The notes under the pieces: model-generated
The model's input: the letters and a program-made list of their open reading frames with translations, nothing else
Told to the model about the DNA's origin: nothing
Database searches by the model: none
Position numbers and translations under genes: made by a program
NCBI RefSeq assembly: GCF_040546275.1
Contig: NZ_JBEPNO010000015.1
Location: 62,001 to 126,000, forward strand
Origin: Nakamurella sp040546275
GTDB taxonomy: Bacteria; Actinomycetota; Actinomycetes; Mycobacteriales; Nakamurellaceae
Direction: 5' to 3'
DNA: 64,000 bases
In this document: piece by piece, positions 49,187-58,479 of the stretch
How the letters are laid out: each line of letters starts with the position of its first letter
Numbering within the stretch: the first letter of the stretch is position 1

Positions 49187-50266
49187 TCAGGACGGAGCGG
49201 AGAAACGAACACCGTTGGCCGGGATCTCGATCCCCGGCCAGACCCGCAGGCCGCCCAGCAACTCGCATCCGGCGCCGACCACGGCCGCGTCGCCGATCAC
49301 CGCGTCGCTGACGACGGCTCCGGCGCCGATGACGGCCCCGTGGCCGATCACCGAGCGGACGATCTTGGCGCCCTCGCCGATGTCGGCGCCGTCGAACACG
49401 ATGGATCCATCAACACTCGCACCGGCAGCAACTTTGACGTTGCGGCCCAGAGTGGTGCCGCCACCGACCACCGCGTCGGAGGCGACGACGGCGCCGTCCA
49501 ACACGAGCAGGTCGGCCGCCGGCTGAGGAAGCGCGTCGGTCGGGGCGAGACCGCGCACCAGATCGGCCGACCCCTGGACGAACGCCGCCGGAGTGCCCAG
49601 ATCGAGCCAGTAGCTGGTGTCGATGTGGCCCATCACCTTCGCACCCGATGCCAGCAGGCCGGGGAAGGTCTCGCGCTCTACGGAGACGACCGTGTCAGCG
49701 GCGATGTCAGCGATCACGCTGCGCTTGAACACGTAGCAACCGGCGTTGATCTGGTCGGTGGGCGGGGTCTCGGTCTTCTCCAGGAAGGCCTCCACCCGGC
49801 CGTCGGGGTCGGTCGGGACACACCCGAACGCCCGCGGATCGGCCACCTTGACCAAGTGCAGGGTGACGTCGGCGGAGTTGTCGCGGTGGGTCGCGAGCAG
49901 TCCGTTGAGATTCACTCCGGAGAGGATGTCGCCGTTGAACACCATGACATCGGTCCCGCGGAGCTTCTCATAGACATTGCGGATCGCCCCGCCCGTACCG
50001 AGAGGCTGTTGCTCGACGACGTACTCGATCTCCAGGCCGAAGGCCGACCCGTCGCCGAAATAATCGGTGAAGGTTTCCGCCTTGTAGGACGTACCGAGCA
50101 CCACATGGGTGATACCCGCCTGGCGGATGCGGGACAGGAGATGCTCCAGGAACGGCACCCCGGCCGTCGGCAGCATCGGTTTCGGCGCGGAAAGAGTCAG
50201 CGGCCGCAGCCGGGTGCCCTGCCCACCGACCAGAACCACCGCGTCGACGTCCTTGGCCTTTTCCAT
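49187..50266 (-). CDS. Mannose-1-phosphate guanylyltransferase
   Basis: 359 residues. Nucleotidyltransferase domain with VVLVGGQGTRLRPLTLSAPKPML (G-x-G-T-R and the KP motif), VMVFNGDILSGVN and VPTDPDGRVEAFLEK. The C-terminal left-handed beta-helix of hexapeptide repeats starts ~residue 270 (VVGGGTTLGRNVKVAAGASVDGS). Makes GDP-mannose from mannose-1-P and GTP; the conserved third enzyme of the manA block. Its product supplies gmd at 60065. Glucose-1-P thymidylyltransferase is a less likely alternative. Confidence 0.85.
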   Translation of the reverse strand: MEKAKDVDAVVLVGGQGTRLRPLTLSAPKPMLPTAGVPFLEHLLSRIRQAGITHVVLGTSYKAETFTDYFGDGSAFGLEIEYVVEQQPLGTGGAIRNVYEKLRGTDVMVFNGDILSGVNLNGLLATHRDNSADVTLHLVKVADPRAFGCVPTDPDGRVEAFLEKTETPPTDQINAGCYVFKRSVIADIAADTVVSVERETFPGLLASGAKVMGHIDTSYWLDLGTPAAFVQGSADLVRGLAPTDALPQPAADLLVLDGAVVASDAVVGGGTTLGRNVKVAAGASVDGSIVFDGADIGEGAKIVRSVIGHGAVIGAGAVVSDAVIGDAAVVGAGCELLGGLRVWPGIEIPANGVRFSAPS

Positions 50267-50604
50267 CGTTCTCCTCGTTCAGCAGTCAGGGTGTGTCTGT
50301 CAGATGCGGCGGCCAAATAGGGCGGCAGTCCCGATGACTTTCCGACCGCCTGGACGCCCGCCGGAGTCCGGCGTCGGTCTCATGCTCTGGCGAATAGTAC
50401 GGTCCACCCGCGTCCGGGACCGATCGATCTGCTGAGACTCGGGGCACTCTACGTCGATGCAGCACCGGCCGAAACGGAAAAATTCACCCGTTGGGGCAGG
50501 CTGCAGGCCGCCGCAGCGACGGTCGGCGACGCAGCGGACCCATCAGGGCAGACATACCCGTGAACGCCGCCCCGAGCCAGGTTCCGTCCTTAGCATGACA
50601 GGAC
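50267..50604. other. Gene-free stretch between the guanylyltransferase and the exported-protein array
   Basis: These 338 bases separate two divergent genes and must hold both promoters. A short AT-rich stretch (AGTACGGTCC near 50397) is the only hint of a promoter. No repeat or credible ORF was seen; the open frame on the plus strand from 50457 runs out of phase through the next gene. Confidence 0.4.
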
Positions 50605-51495
50605 ATGATCATGCTTCGAGCGGGGGAATCGGTGGACGAGTACCGCAGGACGGCACGCGCGGGACGCACCTGGAGGGTGCCCGCGGCGACCGCCGTCGCG
50701 CTGCTGCTCCTCAACGTCCTGACCGTGAGGCCGGCGACAGCAGCGGTGCCGGTCCGGGTCGATTCGGCCGCCATTTCGGCCGGCGCGGCCGCCGCTTCGG
50801 CCGGCGCGGCCGCCACTCCGGCCGGCGCGGCCGCCGCGCCGGTGAGGATCGGCGTCTTCCGGGTGGCCGACCCGCAGGTCATCAACGGTTATGCCCGAAT
50901 CGTCTACTACCTACGGAACGTGCCACGCGGTGCCGGCGCCCAGTTGGAGGTCTCGCCCGCCGGGTCCGGCCGGTGGCAACTCATCGGAAACGTCCCGGGG
51001 CCCAACGAGGTCGGTACCAGCGCGCTCTTCCGTACGCCGCCGATCGGGGTGTTCTCGACCAGGCTAGTGGTGCGGATCGGCAGTCGGGTGCTCGCGGTAT
51101 CGCCATCGCGATCCTTCCGGGTCTATGCGGCCCTACCGGCCGAGTCGGTCTACCGGAGCATCGGCCAGAACTCCACGGTGAAGACGGCGACGATTGGCTC
51201 TGCATATTTGCGCTACATCGACTACACGGGATTCGCCTCGAACACCATGTCGGTGGACCACTCGACCTGTCGCAGCGTGACCGTGTCGGGCGGCAATTCC
51301 GGCACCCGGCACTCGGCGAACGTCCGGGTCAGCCAACAGGGCACGGCTCCCACCCTGCTCACCATCCAGCCACAGGCGATCTCTTCCGCGCGTGTTCCGC
51401 TGAGCGGTCTGGCCCTGACCATCACGCTGGAGCCGAGCGACGACTACCTCTACTTCTATGCCTATTTCTCCTGCTATACCTCGACCGGACAGTGA
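50605..51495 (+). CDS. Exported protein of an unrecognised family, copy 1
   Basis: 296 residues from the ATG at 50605 (ATG 50611 also possible). Signal peptide with hydrophobic core VALLLLNVLTV and cleavage near ATAAVPV. A SAGAAAA repeat linker is followed by the family core: VFRVADPQVINGYARIVYYLRNVPRGAGAQLE, a middle PPIGVFSTRLVVRIGSRVLAVSPS, then DHSTCRSVTV and a C-terminus FYAYFSCYTSTGQ with paired cysteines (TCRS/FSCY). Probably an extracellular beta-rich protein of ~225 residues. I cannot name the family. Two paralogues follow directly. Confidence 0.75.
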   Translation: MIMLRAGESVDEYRRTARAGRTWRVPAATAVALLLLNVLTVRPATAAVPVRVDSAAISAGAAAASAGAAATPAGAAAAPVRIGVFRVADPQVINGYARIVYYLRNVPRGAGAQLEVSPAGSGRWQLIGNVPGPNEVGTSALFRTPPIGVFSTRLVVRIGSRVLAVSPSRSFRVYAALPAESVYRSIGQNSTVKTATIGSAYLRYIDYTGFASNTMSVDHSTCRSVTVSGGNSGTRHSANVRVSQQGTAPTLLTIQPQAISSARVPLSGLALTITLEPSDDYLYFYAYFSCYTSTGQ

Positions 51496-51563
51496 CTCGC
51501 GGCTGATCGAACCAACGGGAGTTCGGGCCTGCGAGCGGAGCGGACCCGCAGGGGTTCCGCTCG

Positions 51564-52026
51564 TGGTTTGCTTTAGGTCTTTTCCGAATGGCCGATGCGG
51601 AGGTTGTCAAGGGTTATGCCAAGGTCGTCTACTACCCCCGCAATGTTCTGCGCGGGACCGACGTTCAATTGGAGCGCACGTTCGGGGTAGCCAGCGCCCG
51701 TGGAGCCGTCGGAGGCAAGAATTTGGAAACACGTCGAGTCGGCCGCCTATGCTGAGACCAACACCGTGTCCTGGACTCAGACCACCTGTCGCAGTGTCAC
51801 ACTCTTCGGCGTCGATAGTGACGAGGTCAACATCGCGCGCATCAGCGTTGTACAGGACAACAACCAGGAATATGTTATGGACCGTCCACCCCAGGGCGCA
51901 GTATCAGCCTATGATTCGCTCGATGGAAACGCACTGGACAAATTTCTGGCGCCTACCTATTGTCGATATGGTTTCTCCACCATGTACTGCTACGCCTACT
52001 TCAGCGGCTACTCGACGACAGGTCAG
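51564..52026 (+). pseudogene. Decayed middle copy of the exported-protein family
   Basis: Frame 1 (from 51564) reads GLFRMADAEVVKGYAKVVYYPRNVLRGTDVQLERTFG, clearly the N-terminal core of copies 1 and 3, and stops near 51752. After a deletion, another frame reads TNTVSWTQTTCRSVTLFG...YCYAYFSGYSTTGQ, the C-terminal core. The natural stop is also lost: CAG TGA of copy 1 is CAG TGG here (52024-52029). No signal peptide remains. A frameshift, a ~60-residue central deletion and stop loss make it a clear pseudogene. Confidence 0.8.
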
Positions 52027-52330
52027 TGGCCTGGACGGTATGATCAACAGATCGGGGCCGGTTGGCATCGTCCGGCCGCACCACATCGCCCGAGGCGCTG
52101 TGACGGCAGGTATCCAACGGTCACGCTCCGCAAGGTTATTGACCCTCGCCCGGTGAGACCATGCGGCAGGTGTGACACATCCCCCCGTTCAGCGCAATGG
52201 GTTGCTGCCAAACCGACTCCAATTGGCCGTTCCTACCCTCAAGAGTGGTCCGAGTCCTTAGGGGTTCCGTTTGGAGCGGTTTGTCCCTAGAGTGACGGAA
52301 CTTGTTCGCATCGCGTAGGGGGAGAATCAC
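52027..52330. other. Gene-free leader of exported-protein copy 3
   Basis: These 304 bases follow the pseudogene and precede copy 3. They hold no credible gene. GGGGGAG (52318-52324) is the ribosome site of copy 3. Base composition is less GC-rich than the surroundings, as in copy 3 itself. Confidence 0.4.
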
Positions 52331-53155
52331 ATGAAGAGACTCATCGGCTCGGGCAATTCCGGACTACGACGAAAGCTTGCTATTGGCGCACTCGGACTCG
52401 CGCTTTCTGCAGGGACGGTGCTGGCTGCACCTGCTGCGTCAGCTGGTCCGGCCATTTCAAGTACGACTGCTGCAAATTTGGCCTCGACGGCCGCAGCGGT
52501 GAGCTTCGGCGTGTTCCGGATGGCCGACCCGCAGGTCGTCAACGGATACGCGAAGGTCGTCTACTACCTCCGCAATGTTCCGCGCGGCGCTGGCGTGCAG
52601 TTGCAGCGCACGTTCGGGACCGCCAACGCCTGGGGCACCGTCGGCAACGTGGCGGCCACCAACAACGTTGGTCTTACGGCGATTTTCAAAACGCCGCCGA
52701 TCGGCACCTTCTACGCGCGACTGGTGGTCCGCATTGGAGCCCGCGTACTGGCTGTTTCGCCGGCGGTGCTGTTCCACGTCTACTCAGCAATTACGGCTGA
52801 GGCCGTATACGGCCACACTAGCTCAACAACAACAATTGGCTCGAATCTCTTTCGCTACATTGATGTATATGGCAATGGAAGCGGCGTCTCGCTCAGCCAG
52901 AACTACTCGACCTGTCGATCAGTGACCGTCATTGCTGGGAAGAGTGCCACCAGTCAAACTCAGCCCGGGCAGATTCAGGTCGTTCAGGAGGACGCAGACG
53001 CAGCAACGCTTAATGTCGCAGCCGACAGAACGGCGACTAAGCGAGTCGCCCTGACCGGTCACGCTTACCAGATCAATATTGTCGATCCCGGCGGAGACGA
53101 CAGCTACACCTACCTATACGCATACTTCAGCTGCTTCACGGCGAACGGGCAGTAG
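52331..53155 (+). CDS. Exported protein of an unrecognised family, copy 3
   Basis: 274 residues. Signal peptide (RRKLAIGALGLALSAGTVLAAPAASA, cleavage near residue 40), then the family core VFRMADPQVVNGYAKVVYYLRNVPRGAGVQLQRTFG, PPIGTFYARLVVRIGARVLAVSPA, NYSTCRSVTVIAG and YLYAYFSCFTANGQ. About half of the core residues match copy 1. Codon use is noticeably more A/T-rich at third positions than in copy 1 or neighbours, which suggests a different history or relaxed selection. Followed by a good hairpin terminator. Confidence 0.75.
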   Translation: MKRLIGSGNSGLRRKLAIGALGLALSAGTVLAAPAASAGPAISSTTAANLASTAAAVSFGVFRMADPQVVNGYAKVVYYLRNVPRGAGVQLQRTFGTANAWGTVGNVAATNNVGLTAIFKTPPIGTFYARLVVRIGARVLAVSPAVLFHVYSAITAEAVYGHTSSTTTIGSNLFRYIDVYGNGSGVSLSQNYSTCRSVTVIAGKSATSQTQPGQIQVVQEDADAATLNVAADRTATKRVALTGHAYQINIVDPGGDDSYTYLYAYFSCFTANGQ

Positions 53156-53180
53156 CAACACTGCTGTTTCGACAGAACCA

Positions 53181-53221
53181 ACGCGTCTGGCGCGTCGGTC
53201 AAGCCGCCGTGCCAGACGCGT
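53181..53221 (+). terminator. Hairpin after exported-protein copy 3
   Basis: ACGCGTCTGGC (53181-53191) pairs perfectly with GCCAGACGCGT (53211-53221), 26 bases after the stop. The loop is 19 bases and there is no T-run. Confidence 0.5.
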
Positions 53222-53302
53222 CCAGCCACACCGCTACTTTCTGCGGGCCCTGGCTGGGCTCAGTTGATGCCCGCCTCACCTCAGGTTGGCTACAGTACGA
53301 CG

Positions 53303-54466
53303 ATGGACAGCGAAGGATCCGGGTCGCTGGCACGAGCGCATTCGGTGTCCGTGGTGGTGCCCGTCTACCAGGGTGAGCGGACCCTCGGCGCCTTGCTCGC
53401 GGAGATCGCGCCGCTTACGCAGGCGTACTCCAGCCCGGCCGGTCATCGCCTCCACGTGGCCGAGGTGCTGCTGGTCCACGACAACGGCCCCGACGCGTCC
53501 GCCGCGGTCATTCGTCAGCTCGCGCTGGTCTACCCGTTCGTCCGGCCCATTTGGCTGAGCCGCAACTTCGGCCAACATCCGGCCACGCTCGCCGGGATGG
53601 CCTCGTCCGGGAGCGACTGGATCGTCACCCTGGACGAGGACGGCCAGCACGATCCGGCCTTCATCGGTTCCATGCTCGACGTGGCCATGACGGAGCTCGC
53701 CGATGTCGTCTACGCCCACCCGACCAACGAGCCGCCCCACGGCGTCGTGCGCAATCTCGCGTCCCGGACGTCGAAACGGCTGCTGCGCCTCTCGACCAGC
53801 GACGTCAACGCCACCGAGTTCCAGAGCTTCCGCCTGGTACTCGGCGAGATCGGCCGCAGCGTGGCCGCCTACGCCGGTGCCGGGGTCTACCTGGACGTGG
53901 CATTGGCCTGGGTCGCGCGCAAAGTGGCGACCGCGCCGATCGTCCTGCGCGAAGAGGGCAGCCGCCCGTCCGGCTACTCCTTGCGGTCCCTGACGTCCCA
54001 CTTCTGGCGCATGGTGCTGTCCAGTGGCACCCGGGCCTTGCGCCTGGTGAGCCTGCTCGGCATCGTGTTCGCCGTCGGCGGTTTCCTGCTGGCCCTCTAC
54101 TTCCTGATCGCGGCGTCGTTCTGGGACGTCTCGACGCCGCAAGGGTGGCCGTCGCTGATGGTCGCGCTGCTGGTTTGCAGCGGCGCCATCCTTTTCTCGC
54201 TCGGGATCATCGCCGAGTACATCGGTGTCGCGGTGAACATGGCGATGGGCAAGCCGCTCTACCTGATCGTCAGCGATCCCGGCGACGGGCCGATGGGCCG
54301 CGCGATGCCCACTCTGCCGGTCCACCCTGGCCAGCACACACCCGGTCAAACACCTTTCGCACCACCCGCTCTCCCGACGGTGCAGGCAACGGTGACCGAC
54401 CCTGCACCTCAGGCTCCCGACCTGGGAGCGTCGGCGACGGTGACCGTTCCGCCCATCCGACCGTGA
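53303..54466 (+). CDS. GT2 glycosyltransferase, DPM1/GtrB-like, membrane-anchored
   Basis: 387 residues from the ATG at 53303 (a TTG at 53264 is possible). GT-A fold: VSVVVPVYQGERTLG, LLVHDNGPDAS, NFGQHPATLAGM, and DxD motif LDEDGQHDP. Two C-terminal membrane helices (LVSLLGIVFAVGGFLLALYF, ~247-270, and LMVALLVCSGAILFSLGIIAEYI) are typical of polyprenyl-phosphate sugar synthases. It probably loads a sugar onto undecaprenyl phosphate. Pro/Thr-rich tail after residue ~330. The stop overlaps the next GTG. Confidence 0.85.
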   Translation: MDSEGSGSLARAHSVSVVVPVYQGERTLGALLAEIAPLTQAYSSPAGHRLHVAEVLLVHDNGPDASAAVIRQLALVYPFVRPIWLSRNFGQHPATLAGMASSGSDWIVTLDEDGQHDPAFIGSMLDVAMTELADVVYAHPTNEPPHGVVRNLASRTSKRLLRLSTSDVNATEFQSFRLVLGEIGRSVAAYAGAGVYLDVALAWVARKVATAPIVLREEGSRPSGYSLRSLTSHFWRMVLSSGTRALRLVSLLGIVFAVGGFLLALYFLIAASFWDVSTPQGWPSLMVALLVCSGAILFSLGIIAEYIGVAVNMAMGKPLYLIVSDPGDGPMGRAMPTLPVHPGQHTPGQTPFAPPALPTVQATVTDPAPQAPDLGASATVTVPPIRP

Positions 54467-55494
54467 GCCCCTCGACGGTCAGAGTCCCTTCGGGCGACGC
54501 CGGAAACGGCCGGCCGGCACCCGTCACCTGGGTGATCGGCGCCGGCGGTCTGCTCGGCAAGGCCCTCACCAACACCCTGGAACACCGCCCCGGCACCGTG
54601 CTCACCAGTCCGATCGCCTGGACCACCCGTCAGGCCAGAGCTGATCTGGTCGACGGACTCGACCGCCTCGCCGCTGCGGTCCGATCCCTTCCCGACCGCG
54701 GATCCAGCGTCGATGGGCCCGCCCCCTGGCGGATCGCCTGGTCTGCCGGCGCCGGCGTCACCGGGACCACGGACGCCATCCTGGCCGAAGAGGTCGCCAC
54801 CCTCGAGGACTTCCTCACCGAGATCGCCTCGCGACGCGATCTCGGTACCGGCACGGTGTTCCTGTCCTCCTCCGCCGGTGGTCTGCATGCCGGCGGAAAC
54901 GCCGGCCGACCCTATGACGAACGGGATGTCCCGGTCCCGATCTCGGCCTACGGACGGGCCAAGCTCGCCGGCGAGCGGGTGGCGACGGACTTCGCCGCGG
55001 CCACCGGGCACCGGATGCGCATCGGCCGCATGTCGAATCTCTACGGTCCGGGTCAGAACCTGTCGAAGGGTCAGGGGTTGATCTCGCACCTGTGCCGGGG
55101 AAACCTGACGCGACAACCTATCTCGGTCTACGTGTCGCTCGACACCATCCGCGACTACCTGTTCGTCACCGACTGCGCGTCGATGGTCGCGGACATGCTC
55201 GACCATGACGCCGCTCATGAAGATCACGGCGACCAGCGCACTGTCGTCAAGATCCTGGCGTCGCAGCAGGGCACCACCATCGCAGCGCTGGTGGCCGTCT
55301 GCCGGCAGGTCTTCAAACGGTCCCCCCGGCTGGTGCTGGGCAGTTCGGTCAACGCCATGCTGCAGGTCAAGGACCTGCGGTTCCGGTCCGTCGTCTGGCC
55401 CGAACTCGACCGTCGGACCCTGACCACCTTGCCGGCCGGAATCGCCGCCACCGCCGCCGGAATGCTGCGAACCGCACAGACGGCGTCGCGGTAG
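54463..55494 (+). CDS. NAD-dependent epimerase/dehydratase (short-chain, extended)
   Basis: 343 residues from the GTG at 54463 (GTGA overlap with the GT2 gene). VTWVIGAGGLLGKAL is the Rossmann NAD site, SSSAGGLHAG the catalytic Ser region, and SAYGRAKLAGE the Tyr-xxx-Lys pair. RDYLFVTDCASMVADML is a sugar-nucleotide epimerase feature. It acts on a nucleotide sugar, perhaps as reductase or epimerase in the same glycan pathway; the substrate is not readable. Five bases separate it from the membrane protein gene downstream. Confidence 0.83.
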   Translation: MSPSTVRVPSGDAGNGRPAPVTWVIGAGGLLGKALTNTLEHRPGTVLTSPIAWTTRQARADLVDGLDRLAAAVRSLPDRGSSVDGPAPWRIAWSAGAGVTGTTDAILAEEVATLEDFLTEIASRRDLGTGTVFLSSSAGGLHAGGNAGRPYDERDVPVPISAYGRAKLAGERVATDFAAATGHRMRIGRMSNLYGPGQNLSKGQGLISHLCRGNLTRQPISVYVSLDTIRDYLFVTDCASMVADMLDHDAAHEDHGDQRTVVKILASQQGTTIAALVAVCRQVFKRSPRLVLGSSVNAMLQVKDLRFRSVVWPELDRRTLTTLPAGIAATAAGMLRTAQTASR

Positions 55495-55499
55495 CGCCG

Positions 55500-57488
55500 G
55501 TGGATCGTTCGGTAGGCCGGCGCGCGATCGATCGGGTTCGGCGATCGGATCTGGGGATCTACACTGCCAGCGGCGTGGTCACGGCGGTGCTGCTGACGTT
55601 CATGATGCGGCTCTGGCGGGCCAGCCTGTCCTCGCCCTTCTACTACTCCGGTGACGCCGTCGGCAGCGCCGAGTACTTCAAGAGCGTGATGGAAACCGGT
55701 TGGTACGAATACCAACCCGCGCTCGGCGCGCCGTACGGCCAGCACTACCACGACTTTCCGTTCTCGGACGACCTGAATCCTGTGATGGCCAAGGTTCTCG
55801 GGTTCCTGGCGGGGAACTGGGCGGTCGCGTTCAATCTGTACTACCTGCTCGGATTCCTGCTCTGCGCGCTGACCGCGGTCTGGTTCCTGCGGGTCTGCGG
55901 GCTGTCGCCGTGGATGACGGTGACGATGTCCGTGCTCTTCGCGCTCGCTCCGTACCACTTCATCCGGAACGAGGGACACCTGTTCCTGGCCTCGTACTAC
56001 TGCGTCCCGCTCGCACTGGTCGTGCTGGTGCGAGCGGCGCGGGGCGAGAGGCTGTGGGGCGTGCGGGCGCTCACCTCCACCTGGGCGACGGCCCGGCGGC
56101 GGCCCGCCCAGTTGTTGGGCCTGCTCACCGGGCGCGGGGCCGGCACCGTGTTGATCCTGGTGCTCGTCACCTACAGCGGCGCCTACTACGGGTTGTTCAC
56201 CGCGCTGCTGCTGGCCCCGATCGGCCTGCTGACCTGGGTCCGGAGCCGGAACGGACGACGGTTCCTCGGCGCTGTCGCGGCCGGAGCCGTGCTGGCCGCG
56301 ACGTTCGTCCTCGCGTTGCTTCCGGACCTGATCTACCAGCTGGTGACCGGTAGCGACGGGACGGCGCTGGTCCGGACCCCCATCGCAGCGGAGGTCTATG
56401 CCTTCAAGTTCACGTCGCTGATCCTGCCGGCGCCGGGCCATCCGATTCCATGGTTGGCGCAGGCGCGGAGCATCTACGACAACCACTACCCGCTCCCCAG
56501 CGAGGAGCCCGCGCTCGGCCTGGTGGCCGCGATCGGCTTCGTCATGCTGCTGCTCCTGGCTCTACTGGCGCTGACCGGGACCGTCCGCCGGACGCCGACC
56601 GCCGCCCAGGAGGCCAGAAGAACTACCTTGCAGAGCCTTTCCGCGCTGACCTGGATCGCATTCATGTGGGGCACCGTCGGCGGGCTCGGCACAGTGCTCT
56701 CGTTCGTCACGGCGAGCGTGCGCGGCTGGAACCGGATCGCGATCTTCATTGCGCTATTCGCGCTCGCAGCGCTGGGACTGGCCCTCGAAGGGTTGGCTGC
56801 CCGATGGTCGGCCCGGCGGTCAGGGCGGTCCCTGCGCACCGAGCGCACCGAGCACACCGGGGACCGGGGACCGGACCGCTCCATGACACAGCAACCCGCG
56901 CGGTGGGTTGCTGCACTTGCCGTCGTGGTGCTCCTCGTCGGTGCCGGCGATCAGACGATCAGCGACACCGTCCCGCCCTATCGCGCCACCCAGGCGGCCT
57001 TCGAGTCCGACGGCGTGTTCGTCGACGCGTTGCAGGCGCGCTTGCCGGGCGGGACAATGCTATTCCAGCTGCCCTACCAGGCCTTTCCCGAGGGGAACAC
57101 CTCGAACGGCCTACCCGAGAGCGACCAGATCAAGCTGTACCTGCACTCCAGCACACTCCGGTGGTCCGCCGCCGGGATCAAGGGCCGCCCGCAGTCGGAC
57201 TGGCCATCGAAGGTCGCGACCCAGACACCGGCCACGATGACACGCAATCTGGCCGCCATCGGCTTCGCCGGGATCGTCGTCCATCGGGCGGCGCTGAAGG
57301 ATCACGGGAAAGCGATGGAGGCGTCACTCCGCACCCTGCTCGGCAAGCCGTCGCTCGTCAGCCCGGACGGTAGCTGGAGCTTCCTGTCGCTGACGCCGGC
57401 AATCGCCGCCCTGGACGCCACCACCACCCCGGCACAACGGGTCGCGATCGCGCAGGCCATCACCCACCTTCCGCCCGGCACCAACTGA
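55500..57488 (+). CDS. Polytopic membrane glycosyltransferase-like protein (GT-C type)
   Basis: 662 residues from a GTG at 55500; about eleven membrane helices between residues ~20 and ~490, then a ~165-residue extracytoplasmic C-terminal part. An acidic residue in the first outside loop (FYYSGDAVGSAEYF, ~45-60) and a WYEYQPALGAPYGQHYHDFP loop are where GT-C enzymes carry their catalytic Asp. It would use a polyprenyl-phosphate sugar, such as that made by the GT2 upstream, outside the membrane. Family-level assignment is inference from topology. Confidence 0.7.
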   Translation: MDRSVGRRAIDRVRRSDLGIYTASGVVTAVLLTFMMRLWRASLSSPFYYSGDAVGSAEYFKSVMETGWYEYQPALGAPYGQHYHDFPFSDDLNPVMAKVLGFLAGNWAVAFNLYYLLGFLLCALTAVWFLRVCGLSPWMTVTMSVLFALAPYHFIRNEGHLFLASYYCVPLALVVLVRAARGERLWGVRALTSTWATARRRPAQLLGLLTGRGAGTVLILVLVTYSGAYYGLFTALLLAPIGLLTWVRSRNGRRFLGAVAAGAVLAATFVLALLPDLIYQLVTGSDGTALVRTPIAAEVYAFKFTSLILPAPGHPIPWLAQARSIYDNHYPLPSEEPALGLVAAIGFVMLLLLALLALTGTVRRTPTAAQEARRTTLQSLSALTWIAFMWGTVGGLGTVLSFVTASVRGWNRIAIFIALFALAALGLALEGLAARWSARRSGRSLRTERTEHTGDRGPDRSMTQQPARWVAALAVVVLLVGAGDQTISDTVPPYRATQAAFESDGVFVDALQARLPGGTMLFQLPYQAFPEGNTSNGLPESDQIKLYLHSSTLRWSAAGIKGRPQSDWPSKVATQTPATMTRNLAAIGFAGIVVHRAALKDHGKAMEASLRTLLGKPSLVSPDGSWSFLSLTPAIAALDATTTPAQRVAIAQAITHLPPGTN

Positions 57489-57514
57489 TTCCTGACGGCA
57501 GACACCCCGGCCGC

Positions 57515-57572
57515 GCATACAGTTCTGCCCGAAAACGGCCCCGGACGCCCGTTTTCGGGTGATTCGGTATGC
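57515..57572. terminator. Nested palindrome between convergent glycan genes
   Basis: Inner stem CCCGAAAACGG (57528-57538) / CCGTTTTCGGG (57549-57559), outer GCATAC (57515-57520) / GTATGC (57567-57572). A further GTATGCGC copy lies at ~57586. The position between two convergent genes suits a bidirectional terminator. Confidence 0.6.
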
Positions 57573-57645
57573 GCCGGGCACTTCTGTATGCGCACCGGGG
57601 GGCTGGGGGGCAGGACCAGGGGGCAGGGGCGAGGGGCGGAGAGGG

Positions 57646-58479
57646 TCAGATGCCCATGCGGCGGCGGAGCCAGATGTAGGCGGCGCGGCGTTTCCAGGCC
57701 ATCAGGGTGGCTCTGGCGTCGCCGAGGCGGACGTCCCAGCCGCTGAGCAGGCCCTCGTGCTCGGACCGCAGCATCGCGTGGAACGCCCTGGCGTGCTCCG
57801 ACTGCTCGCGGGACAGCGAGACGCTCCACTGCTGCGCGCTGATCCGGAATCCGGCGAGCGGTCGCCGCACGGCCACCATCGGCCCGTGCAGGAGCACCCG
57901 GGAGCAGGTCGCCTGGTCGATCAGGTACGGCGAACGTGAGTCCCAGCCGCCGCTGTCGGCCAGCACCTGGCGACGCATCATCACGCAGGCCGGTTCGCCG
58001 AAGACGTTGGTGCCGGCGCGGACCGTGCGGCGGATGGCCGTCAGCCCGTCGACCATGCCGTGCAGATGCTGCACGCCGCGGCCCTGGACGACGGGAACGC
58101 CGGTCTCGTCGACGATGTCGCGCTGCGAGGCAACCAGCACCGCCTCTGGGTGCTGGTCGAAGGCGGCCACCTGCTCGGCCAGGCTGGTCGGGTAGAGCAG
58201 GTCGTCGCCGCAGACCAGTTTGATGAGCTCACCCCTGGCCTCGTCGGTGACGGCCGTCCAGTTCGCCGGCGCACCGCCCCCGGCGGGCACCTGCATCAGC
58301 CGGATCCGGGGGTCGGAGGCCAACAGTTGCAACTTCTCCCAGGTCCCGTCGGTGGACGAGTGGTCGGAGATGATCAGCTCGAAGTCGGCGTAGGTCTGCG
58401 ACAGGATCGAATGGATGGCGGCCTCGATGTGCGGACCGTTGTTGTAGGACGGGACGACGACGGACACCCGAGGCGTCAC
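57646..58479 (-). CDS. GT2 family glycosyltransferase
   Basis: 277 residues from the GTG at 58479 (overlaps the GtrA stop). GT-A fold: RVSVVVPSYNNGPHIEAAIHSIL, ISDHSSTDGTWEKL, and metal motif VCGDDLLYP. C-terminal helix with basic residues (MAWKRRAAYIWLRRRMG) may touch the membrane. No transmembrane segment. Transfers a sugar from a nucleotide donor to a growing chain; donor unknown. First of a four-gene minus-strand group with GtrA, Rmd-like and Gmd. Confidence 0.88.
   Translation of the reverse strand: MTPRVSVVVPSYNNGPHIEAAIHSILSQTYADFELIISDHSSTDGTWEKLQLLASDPRIRLMQVPAGGGAPANWTAVTDEARGELIKLVCGDDLLYPTSLAEQVAAFDQHPEAVLVASQRDIVDETGVPVVQGRGVQHLHGMVDGLTAIRRTVRAGTNVFGEPACVMMRRQVLADSGGWDSRSPYLIDQATCSRVLLHGPMVAVRRPLAGFRISAQQWSVSLSREQSEHARAFHAMLRSEHEGLLSGWDVRLGDARATLMAWKRRAAYIWLRRRMGI

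Noticed and set aside
50457..51506. 349-codon frame overlapping exported-protein copy 1
   Set aside because: Arg/Gly-rich and out of phase with the signal peptide and conserved family core seen in the other frame.
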